From Arthrobacter sp. ov118 (GTDB taxonomy: Bacteria; Actinomycetota; Actinomycetes; Actinomycetales; Micrococcaceae): a DNA stretch of 38,050 bases. Position numbers and translations under genes: made by a program. Each line of letters starts with the position of its first letter. The first letter of the stretch is position 1. The stretch covers positions 434,372-472,421 of the forward strand of contig NZ_FPAY01000002.1 of NCBI RefSeq assembly GCF_900116495.1, in the 5' to 3' direction. The notes beneath the pieces were generated by a model, which was not told the DNA's origin, did not search any database, and saw only the letters and a list, made by a program, of their open reading frames with translations. Below are positions 1-6,565 of this stretch, piece after piece.

Positions 1-779
1 GGCGCCAGCTGCGTGGGGTCGGTGGAAGGCTGGGTCGGGTCGGGGACCGGCTCTGTTGGTGCTGGGGCCTGCTGGACGGGCTGGGTGGGCTCGGCCGGTT
101 GTGTTGGCGCCGGGGCCGGCTGGACGGGCAGGGCCGGTTGGGTGGGCTGGGCCGGCGGTGTTGGCGCGGGCGCCGACTGTGTGGGCTGGGCCGGCGGTGT
201 TGGCGCGGGGGCTGACTGAGTGGGCTGGGCCGGCGGTGTTGGCGCGGGGGCTGACTGTGTGGGCTGGGCCGGCGGTGTTGGCGCGGGCGCCGACTGCGTG
301 GGCTGGGCCGGCGGTGTTGGCGCGGGCGCTGACTGCGTGGGCTGGGCCGGGGGTGTCGTCGCGTGGGGCGGCCGATCGGGACTGATGGTGTAGTCAGGCT
401 GGGCGCCCGAACCGTTGACCCAAACGGATGCCGTTACGGTGCGAGCGTCGCCAGGCTCCAGCCACCAGAGCACCTGGACGTTGCAATGGTAGAGAATCGC
501 GACGTTTGCAACGGCGCCCCCAGGCGGAACCGAGTGGATAGAAGCCGCGGCTGTTTTGGTGGTCCAGATGAAATTCTGGTCGGCGGTCATTCCGGAGGTT
601 CCGTTAACCGTCACGTGCGCTATGCCGTAAAGGCCATGCTGCGGGCAGAAACCGCTGTCAAGCGAAAAGTTGACGACCTGGGTTGACGTAGCCAGCGTCG
701 CGTCAGCAAAGGCGGGCGGGGTCAGCAGCACTGCACCCCCAAGGGTCACCACTGTCGCCGACCCCAACAACCACTTCAT
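1..779 (-). CDS. Secreted protein with proline-rich 13-residue repeats (C-terminus beyond window)
   Basis: The minus-strand frame is open from an ATG at 777-779 to the window edge, 259 codons without a stop. The first 25 residues form a typical Sec signal peptide: MKW, a hydrophobic core, and a cleavage site after AFA (PPAFA|DATLA). Residues 26 to about 140 look like one small beta-rich extracellular domain with two cysteines (in SGFCPQHG and LYHCNV) that could form a disulfide. From about residue 140 the chain is a low-complexity stalk with five near-identical copies of PPAQPTQSAPAPT, followed by looser PT/PQ-rich sequence. Such stalks often span the cell wall. I do not recognise the folded domain, and a sorting signal or enzymatic domain could lie beyond the edge. 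The start has only a weak ribosome site. It is divergent from comEA. Confidence 0.72.
   Translation of the reverse strand, partial: MKWLLGSATVVTLGGAVLLTPPAFADATLATSTQVVNFSLDSGFCPQHGLYGIAHVTVNGTSGMTADQNFIWTTKTAAASIHSVPPGGAVANVAILYHCNVQVLWWLEPGDARTVTASVWVNGSGAQPDYTISPDRPPHATTPPAQPTQSAPAPTPPAQPTQSAPAPTPPAQPTQSAPAPTPPAQPTQSAPAPTPPAQPTQSAPAPTPPAQPTQPALPVQPAPAPTQPAEPTQPVQQAPAPTEPVPDPTQPSTDPTQLA
142..363. repeat. 39-bp in-frame tandem repeat encoding PPAQPTQSAPAPT
   Basis: Copies begin at 142, 181, 220, 259 and 298 with an exact 39-bp period, and a sixth, partial and diverged copy begins at 337. The units differ only at a few mostly synonymous positions (for example gcgggcgcc versus gcgggggct). The array is in frame with the minus-strand secreted protein and keeps its reading frame whatever the copy number. 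The near identity suggests recent expansion by slippage or recombination. Confidence 0.93.
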
Positions 780-1006
780 CGCACACCAGCTTTCGTCGCC
801 TGGCGGACGCCTCCAGGCGATCAGGATTGCCCCCAGCCGGCAAACGTTATCTCGGTTCAGGATGCAGACGTTACCACCGGGCCCTAGGGCGCACCAGCGT
901 AGGGAATACTTGCCCGATGCCTCGAAAATACGCGGATTACGCAGGTATTTCCACATACGCCCGCTCTTGGATAGCGGCGGAATTGAGGGTTTCCTAGAGT
1001 CGCTTC

Positions 1007-1930
1007 ATGTCACGCCGTAACCTGGGATCTGAAGCTGCCACGGGAGTCCGGGGTGCCCGGCAGCGCTTGGCGGCAACGCTGGAAGGTGCTGAGGCTCAAT
1101 CAGGGGGTTCCGCTGGTGCGGGTTCGGCGGCCGGACGGGCCCGGGGACTGCTGCAGGACGGGGTGGGTTTTCCAGCTGCCGATCTTCGCAGTGCGGTCGC
1201 TCCAGCACACCGGGACCTACCGTCGGGGAACCGGAGGGCGGGACGGTCGCGGTTGTCGGCGCGGCTGCGGGCGAGGACAGGCGTGCAGGCTGCGGCGTTG
1301 CTGGGCGTCCTCGCGGCGGTACTGGGCGGGTGCTTTTGGTGGCAGGCCGGCACTGGTGGTTCCGACGTCGTCCCGCTCAGCGAGCCTCCCCCCGCCGTCG
1401 AAGGGGCACCTGCCCAAGCAGCTGCGACGGCCCTCGCCACCGCGGGAGATGACTCCACCACAGTCCCGGGAACCATCACGGTGCATGTTGCCGGTGCCGT
1501 GGCCAAACCGGGAGTGGTCCAGCTGCCAGCAGGGAGCCGGGTTCACGAAGCCATTGCCGCGGTCGGCGGCGGCACGGAGACAGCGGACGAGGACAGGCTC
1601 AACCTTGCCGCCGTGCTGGAGGATGGCCAGAAGGTTCAAGTGCCGGTCCGCGGTGAACCGGATACGGCCGCCCAGCCTGACGCTGGAAGCGAACCGCCGC
1701 TGGATTCCGGCGCGGCCGGCGCGAGACCGGCCGGCGGCGACAAGGTCAATCTCAACACCGCAGGCGTCGAGGAACTGGGCACCCTGCCGCGCGTCGGACC
1801 AGTCCTGGCGCAACGGGTTGTGGACTGGCGCCGGCAGCACGGGCGGTTCAAGAACGTGCAGGAGCTCGATGCGGTTGACGGCATCGGTCCAAAGTTGCTG
1901 GAGGCCCTACTGCCGTTGGTGGAAGTCTGA
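1007..1930 (+). CDS. comEA: ComEA-type DNA-binding protein
   Basis: This 307-residue protein has the ComEA layout. A long basic N-terminal tail (1-90) is followed by one membrane segment at about 92-112, a linker, an SLBB domain at about 155-213 (GTITVHVAGAVAKPGVV) and a C-terminal double helix-hairpin-helix at about 246-307 with the hairpins LPRVGPVLA and VDGIGPKLL. In the family this binds double-stranded DNA outside the membrane during natural transformation and hands one strand to ComEC. The next gene, comEC, starts one base after this stop, so the two are almost certainly one transcript. The N-terminal tail is longer than in Bacillus ComEA, and an internal start cannot be excluded. Confidence 0.9.
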   Translation: MSRRNLGSEAATGVRGARQRLAATLEGAEAQSGGSAGAGSAAGRARGLLQDGVGFPAADLRSAVAPAHRDLPSGNRRAGRSRLSARLRARTGVQAAALLGVLAAVLGGCFWWQAGTGGSDVVPLSEPPPAVEGAPAQAAATALATAGDDSTTVPGTITVHVAGAVAKPGVVQLPAGSRVHEAIAAVGGGTETADEDRLNLAAVLEDGQKVQVPVRGEPDTAAQPDAGSEPPLDSGAAGARPAGGDKVNLNTAGVEELGTLPRVGPVLAQRVVDWRRQHGRFKNVQELDAVDGIGPKLLEALLPLVEV

Positions 1931-1931
1931 A

Positions 1932-4031
1932 ATGGCAGGTGTCCGGGGTCCTGCTACGGACGGGCGGAGCCGCTGGCAGCCATTTGTTGATGCGGCGGTT
2001 GGTTTCCCGTCAGAAGATGAGCGGGGCGGTCCACAGGCTGCCGGTGGGGTTCGTGGAGCCGGTACAGCAGTAACAGAGGACCTCGCGCCACGGCCGTTTG
2101 GTGCCAGGGTGCGCCGTGGAGAGCAGTTCGCGGCTGACGCCGCCGGACGCTTGGGCAGGCGCCTGCTGGCAGGGCCCGTCCGGGGCACGGCCGTGCGCAG
2201 GCGTCGGGCGGACCGGCGGCGGCGGACCGATCTTCGCTTGGTGTTGCCGGCCCTCCTTGTGTGGGGGACCGCCGTTGCCGGTAGCTGGTTGCCTCCGGAT
2301 GGCCTCGCTGGCCTCTGTGTTGGTGTGGCCGTCGCGGCTGGAATACTGCTCTTCTTGGCAGGACGCCCCACGTTAGGTCGGGGGAGTACCGGCGAGGGGA
2401 AGGTTGCACAGCGCACCGGTCCCACTCCGGGAAATCAACGCAGCCTCTACGCAACTTTGGCCGTGGCGCTGCTGCTCTCCCTCGTGGCGGGCGCGCACGC
2501 AGCGGTCGAGGCGTCTAGGCGGGACGGGGCAATTGCTGAGGCAGTGACCACCCGCGCTGCCGTCATTGCGGAGCTGGAGGTTGCTGGGGCTCCGCGGCGG
2601 CTTGGGAATCCCGGAGCCAGCGGACCGGGGGACCGCTGGGCGATCCCGGCGACCTTAAAGATGGTGGTCTTCGACGGTCGTACGGTGGTCGGTGACACAC
2701 GATTCGTGGTGATGGGCGGAAGGGCATGGGAGCACGCTGTCCCGGGCCAGCGAATGCGCACCACCGGCAAGCTTCGGCCCGCAGCGCCGGGCGAGCCCGA
2801 GGCCGGCGTCCTGGCGGCCTCGTCTCGGCCGACAGTGCTGCGCGACGCCGGACCATGGCAGCAACGTCCGATTGAGCTGCGCCGTAGGTTCGCGTCTGCC
2901 GCAGCCCGATTCGGCGGCGACGCCGCCGGGCTGCTGCCCGGCATGGTCACCGGCGACACGAGTGCGCTGAAGCCGGAATTGGACGTCGCTATGAAGACGG
3001 CAGGGATGACACATCTGACGGCCGTCAGCGGCGCGAACTGCAGCCTGGTTCTGGGAGCACTGCTGCTCACGGCGCGCACGCTGCGCCTTGCGCGCGCGGC
3101 AGCCGCCGTGGCCAGTCTTGCCGGGCTCGGGCTGTTCGTCCTCATGGTCGGGCCGGATCCGAGCGTGCTGCGGGCCGCGCTCATGGGCGGCATCGGCTTG
3201 GCCTCGGTCGCCTTTGGCCGGGCAGGGCGCGGCCTCAGCTTGCTGTGCGTTGCCATCATCGGCCTGTTGCTGGCCCAGCCGGTCCTGGCCACCAGCTTCG
3301 GATTCCTGCTCTCGGTGCTGGCCACGCTGGGTATCGTCGTCGCCGGACGCCCCATCATGGACTGGATGCCCTCAGCGGTTCCGCGCTGGGTGGCAGCCGG
3401 CGTTGCCGTACCTCTGTCCGCCCAGCTCTTTTGCGCTCCGGCGATAGTGTTGCTGCAGCCCCAGTTCAGTACCTATGCCTTGCCCGCCAACGTCGTTGCT
3501 GCCGCCTTCGTGGCGCCGGTGACATTGCTGGGGACGGCGGCCGCGGCTCTCCTGGCGGTATTTCCCGCCGCAGCCGATCTCCTGATGTCCGCTGCGGCAC
3601 CTTTTGCAGCCGCGGTGGCCGGGGTCTCGCGATTCTCCGCGTCCCTCCCCGGCGCCGCCCTGCCGTGGCCGGAAGGAGGCTTCGGAGCAGCCACCGCGGG
3701 CCTCTTTTCGGCGATTGTGCTGGCCGGGGTGTGGGTGCTCCTCCATCCGGCCGCGGCAGTTCAGGCGGCCCTGGCGGCCCATTCGCGGACCGTTGCCATC
3801 CTCGAACATTGGGGGAAGCTGGCTGGGCAGGCGGTCCCGTTGCCTGCCGCCCGGTCGGGAGCGCGGCAGGTGGCCCGGCGCGGCTTGGAGCACCGGTTCG
3901 GGCATGGGACGCTTAGAGTCCGCAAACCAACTTCCGGGAGGAATCACGAGTGGCTGCTGCCCAGACCCAACGGCTCAGGACCTCGGCGACGAACAGCGCC
4001 ACCTGGCGTGACGTGGCACCTGCCGCCGTAG
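1932..4031 (+). CDS. comEC: ComEC/Rec2 family DNA-uptake channel, no metallo-beta-lactamase domain
   Basis: The ATG at 1932 lies one base after the comEA stop. The frame is open further upstream, but that part only shadows comEA. The 699-residue product has N-terminal membrane segments at about 100-150, a soluble segment at about 170-320, and the Competence membrane domain at about 335-610 with the family signature HLTAVSGANCSL near residue 360 and many hydrophobic helices. It would form the inner-membrane channel for single-stranded DNA. The C-terminal metallo-beta-lactamase-like domain found in many ComEC proteins is absent. The last 40 residues are basic and proline-rich, and the gene overlaps holA by 82 bp in another frame, so this tail may be unselected read-through. 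Confidence 0.88.
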   Translation: MAGVRGPATDGRSRWQPFVDAAVGFPSEDERGGPQAAGGVRGAGTAVTEDLAPRPFGARVRRGEQFAADAAGRLGRRLLAGPVRGTAVRRRRADRRRRTDLRLVLPALLVWGTAVAGSWLPPDGLAGLCVGVAVAAGILLFLAGRPTLGRGSTGEGKVAQRTGPTPGNQRSLYATLAVALLLSLVAGAHAAVEASRRDGAIAEAVTTRAAVIAELEVAGAPRRLGNPGASGPGDRWAIPATLKMVVFDGRTVVGDTRFVVMGGRAWEHAVPGQRMRTTGKLRPAAPGEPEAGVLAASSRPTVLRDAGPWQQRPIELRRRFASAAARFGGDAAGLLPGMVTGDTSALKPELDVAMKTAGMTHLTAVSGANCSLVLGALLLTARTLRLARAAAAVASLAGLGLFVLMVGPDPSVLRAALMGGIGLASVAFGRAGRGLSLLCVAIIGLLLAQPVLATSFGFLLSVLATLGIVVAGRPIMDWMPSAVPRWVAAGVAVPLSAQLFCAPAIVLLQPQFSTYALPANVVAAAFVAPVTLLGTAAAALLAVFPAAADLLMSAAAPFAAAVAGVSRFSASLPGAALPWPEGGFGAATAGLFSAIVLAGVWVLLHPAAAVQAALAAHSRTVAILEHWGKLAGQAVPLPAARSGARQVARRGLEHRFGHGTLRVRKPTSGRNHEWLLPRPNGSGPRRRTAPPGVTWHLPP

Positions 4032-4966
4032 TCCTTGTTGGTGGACCGGAGGACTACTTGGGCGCGCGTGCCATGGACCGTGTCCGTGGCCTGGTCCGTG
4101 AGGCAGCACCCGACGTCGAGGTGACCCGGCTTAATGCGGGCAGCTACGCTGCGGGCTCGCTGGCCATGAACGTCAGCCCCTCACTCTTCGGGGAACAGAA
4201 GCTCATTGAAGTCGATGGCCTCGAGGCGATGAACGATGCCTTCCTCGCAGACGCCCTGAGGTACCTGGCGGAACCGGAGCCGGACGCCGTCCTGGTGCTC
4301 CGCCACGGCGGAGGAGTCCGCGGCAAGAAGCTGCTGGACGCCATCAAGGCCGGCGGCTGGCCCGTGGTTGACTGCCAACCGCTCAAGAAAGACGCCGAGA
4401 AGATCGCGTTCGTCACGGCCGAGTTCAAGGCCGCCGGACGGCGCATCGAACCCCAGGCCGTGCACGCCCTTGTCAATGCCGTCGGCGCGCAGCTCGCGGA
4501 ACTCGCGGCCGCGTGCAGCCAGTTAATCGCGGACGCGACTACGGCCGTCGATTCTGCGATGGTGGACAAATACTACGGTGGCAGGGTCGAGGCCACGGCT
4601 TTCAAGGTCGCGGACGCCGCCATGGCCGGCAACGGCCCACTCGCCCTCTCGACCCTTCGCCACGCGCTGGCGACGGGTGCGGACCCGGTGCCGATCGTGG
4701 CTGCCTTGGCATCAAAGCTGCGTTCCCTGGCGAAGGTGGCCGGCGCGCAAGGATCCTCGTCGCAGATTGCCAAGCAGCTTGGGATGCAACCTTGGCTCGT
4801 CGAACAGGCCCAGCGCGAAGTGCGCCGCTGGACGCCTGAAGGGCTGGTCCGCTCCATCCGGGTAACCGCCGAGGCCGACGCGCAGGTCAAGGGTCTGTCC
4901 CGAGATCCCGTCTACGCCGTTGAGCATGCCGTCACGGTGATTGCGACCTCGGTCCGGGGTTCCTGA
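3950..4966 (+). CDS. holA: DNA polymerase III delta subunit
   Basis: The product (338 aa) matches HolA in length and layout. An N-terminal region begins VVLVGGPEDYLGARAMDRV, continues through a degenerate AAA+ module (SLFGEQKLIEVDGL, AVLVLRHGGGVRGKKLLD), and ends in a helical clamp-loader collar domain (residues about 215-335). Delta opens the sliding clamp in the clamp-loader complex. The GTG at 3950 is chosen because a strong ribosome site, GGGAGGAA, sits at 3936-3943. This places the start inside comEC, suggesting translational coupling. The order comEA-comEC-holA-rpsT is widely conserved in Gram-positive bacteria. Confidence 0.93.
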   Translation: MAAAQTQRLRTSATNSATWRDVAPAAVVLVGGPEDYLGARAMDRVRGLVREAAPDVEVTRLNAGSYAAGSLAMNVSPSLFGEQKLIEVDGLEAMNDAFLADALRYLAEPEPDAVLVLRHGGGVRGKKLLDAIKAGGWPVVDCQPLKKDAEKIAFVTAEFKAAGRRIEPQAVHALVNAVGAQLAELAAACSQLIADATTAVDSAMVDKYYGGRVEATAFKVADAAMAGNGPLALSTLRHALATGADPVPIVAALASKLRSLAKVAGAQGSSSQIAKQLGMQPWLVEQAQREVRRWTPEGLVRSIRVTAEADAQVKGLSRDPVYAVEHAVTVIATSVRGS

Positions 4967-5093
4967 CCCACTAGTACCTCAGCAGGGCCCTCCGGCAGCG
5001 GCCTGCCGCAGACCCGCCGGAACCAAGGCGCGGCCCTTGGCCGGTGTGCCCGGACGGCAGGCCCGGTGTATCCAGCCGGCGGCTTAACCGAAT

Positions 5094-5122
5094 GTGGCCG
5101 GCACCCACGGGGTGCCGGCCAC
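5094..5122 (-). terminator. Hairpin downstream of rpsT
   Basis: A perfect 12-bp stem (5094-5105 with 5111-5122, arms gtggccggcacc and ggtgccggccac) with a 5-base loop lies 29 bases past the rpsT stop. The bases after it on the minus strand are only mildly T-rich. It may also stop transcripts coming from holA. Confidence 0.6.
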
Positions 5123-5151
5123 GATCATCAGTTCAGATGAACTGGAAAACC

Positions 5152-5412
5152 TTAGAGTGCGTTGACCTTCTTGGAGATCGCGGACTTGCGGTTTGCAGCG
5201 TTGTTCTTGTGAAGAACGCCCTTGCTGACAGCCTTGTCCAGCTTACGGCTGGCAGCAACCAGAGCAGCAGATGCAGCATCCTTGTCAGTGGACTCAACGG
5301 CGGTGTTGACGGCGCGGATGGCAGTCTTTAGCTCGGACTTGACTGCGTTGTTGCGCAGGCGAGCCTTTTCGTTGGTCAGGATGCGCTTCTTCTGGGACTT
5401 GATATTAGCCAC
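5152..5412 (-). CDS. rpsT: 30S ribosomal protein bS20
   Basis: The 86-residue, lysine- and arginine-rich protein begins MANIKSQKKRILTNEKAR and has the length and helical composition of bS20, an early-binding protein of the 30S subunit that contacts 16S rRNA. The start is GTG at 5412, preceded by an AGAGAG ribosome site. It is transcribed against holA, the usual arrangement in this cluster. A good promoter is visible about 130 bases upstream, leaving a long 5' leader. rpsT is autoregulated in Escherichia coli, but nothing here proves this. Confidence 0.97.
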   Translation of the reverse strand: MANIKSQKKRILTNEKARLRNNAVKSELKTAIRAVNTAVESTDKDAASAALVAASRKLDKAVSKGVLHKNNAANRKSAISKKVNAL

Positions 5413-5544
5413 GTGTGAACTCTCTTTTTCAATGCGGAAAATGGTCTAGAGGGCTTTCAGATTGGCCATTGACTGAGCGGCGTGGGGATACCTATGGCGA
5501 CCAACCATCTGTGGCCGTCGACCTGCACGGACACACAGCTGTAA

Positions 5545-5553
5545 ATAATAGCA
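5545..5553 (-). promoter_or_regulatory. Probable extended -10 promoter of rpsT
   Basis: Read on the minus strand, 5545-5553 is TGCTATTAT, an extended -10 element (TGN plus TATTAT) in an otherwise GC-rich stretch. No clear -35 is present, which is tolerated by extended -10 promoters. Transcription would begin near 5538, giving a leader of about 125 bases before the rpsT GTG. Confidence 0.45.
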
Positions 5554-5611
5554 GAGATGCCGCTGCAGGAACGAGTCCGGCGGCGATTCGCCCCTGCCCG
5601 TGCCTGACGGG

Positions 5612-6295
5612 TCAGCTCCAGCCGTGGCGCTCCCGCAGGGCTGACGCTACGGTGCTGAAGCGCCCTGCGTCCAAAATCGCTCCTTCGCGCCGGACGTCCT
5701 TCGGATCGATCTGCAGAATCCGGTCCAGCTTTGCTTCGCTGGGCCGCCACTGGCGGTCCCACGGGCCCGTGCCGATGTCCACGTAGTCGTCGCCCTGGCG
5801 GGTGTCGCCGTCGTGGTCCTTGCTTGTGAGCATCAGGCCCAGCAGGTGCCGGCCGCTGGTGCCGACCAACAGCACCGGACGGTCCTTGCCCTGGGAGTAG
5901 TCTTCTTCATAGGGCACCCAGGTCCACACGATTTCGCCGGGCTCGGGCAGGCCGTTCGGCGCGGGGGCGTAACGGACGGACGCAGTTCCCCGGAAGTCGC
6001 CTGGATACGGCCCGCTCGGTCCGCCGCCCGCGGCGCCGGCATAGGCGCCGGTCTGTGCGCCGGCCCGTGGCAGTCCCGGCCGTGCCTGACCCGATTGTGA
6101 CAGGCCCGGCCGTGATTGGCCCGGCCGCTTGCCGGCCGACTTTGTCCCCGGCTTCCTAGTTGACCTTGCGGCCGGCTTCTGGGCCGGCGTAGCAGCCGGT
6201 CCGTCGAAGGTCCCCGGTGCAGAGCCGCCGAGTCTGTCCAGCAGACGCAGGGCGCCGCGGACCGCGTTGCCAATGGAGCGAAAATTCAGAGCCAT
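5612..6295 (-). CDS. PemK/MazF-like domain protein with basic disordered N-terminal region
   Basis: The 227-residue product has two parts. Residues 1-25 resemble a short helix, and about 26-115 are low-complexity and basic (KPGTKSAGKRPGQSRPG, then GAYAGAAGGGPSGPYPG). From about 117 a compact domain begins PEPGEIVWTWVPYEEDYSQGKDRPVLLVG and ends in LRERHGWS. The PGEIVW and KDRPVLLVG elements are the hallmarks of the PemK/MazF fold, whose members include mRNA endonuclease toxins. No antitoxin gene lies on either side. The gene sits at a fixed place beside rpsT and lepA, so I infer a housekeeping domesticated form rather than a mobile toxin. Nuclease activity is not shown. Confidence 0.7.
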   Translation of the reverse strand: MALNFRSIGNAVRGALRLLDRLGGSAPGTFDGPAATPAQKPAARSTRKPGTKSAGKRPGQSRPGLSQSGQARPGLPRAGAQTGAYAGAAGGGPSGPYPGDFRGTASVRYAPAPNGLPEPGEIVWTWVPYEEDYSQGKDRPVLLVGTSGRHLLGLMLTSKDHDGDTRQGDDYVDIGTGPWDRQWRPSEAKLDRILQIDPKDVRREGAILDAGRFSTVASALRERHGWS

Positions 6296-6472
6296 GGGGA
6301 CACATTACCGGGAGCCGGCCGCGGACCCCGTAGCCCTTCTCTGGTTCCTTGTAACGGCCTCGTCGCGGCTATCCGGACTCACGGGCCCTTGCGCGGCACC
6401 TCGGAGGGGGCGTGGGCGTGCCCAGTGGATCCCGAACAAAATGCACTTGCTTGGGCCCGAACGTGGGAGACT

Positions 6473-6556
6473 ATGAGTTCAAAGATGCGGCGTGCCGCGG
6501 GATGGCCCAGCGCCAGCCGGACACCAGCGTCGAAAGCCAAAGAACGCCAAGAGTAA
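6473..6556 (+). CDS. Possible 27-codon upstream ORF of lepA
   Basis: An ATG at 6473, three bases after a GGGAG ribosome-site-like run (6465-6469), opens a frame of 27 codons ending in TAA at 6554-6556. The predicted peptide is strongly basic (begins MSSKMRRAAGWPS, ends KAKERQE). Its stop overlaps the lepA ribosome site AAGGA (6555-6559), with the lepA GTG ten bases further on, a geometry that would allow translational coupling. I recognise no homologue, and a chance ORF is possible. Confidence 0.3.
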   Translation: MSSKMRRAAGWPSASRTPASKAKERQE

Positions 6557-6565
6557 GGACCCTGC

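Noticed and set aside
142..363. 39-bp repeats as a CRISPR array
   Set aside because: The units are contiguous without spacers and are in frame with a protein repeat.
1053..1931. N-terminal extension of about 290 codons to comEC
   Set aside because: It is the alternative frame of comEA and is rich in Arg and Ser; the ATG at 1932 right after the comEA stop is the natural start.
4967..5093. Search for a tRNA or small RNA in the holA-rpsT gap
   Set aside because: No cloverleaf arms or conserved RNA family pattern could be found; only the rpsT hairpin is convincing.
5441..5456. aatggtctagagggct upstream of rpsT as another DasR-type site
   Set aside because: Only one half of the palindrome matches, and rpsT is not an expected target.
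5612..6295. PemK-like gene as half of a classic toxin-antitoxin pair
   Set aside because: There is no small overlapping upstream gene that could be the antitoxin on the same strand.
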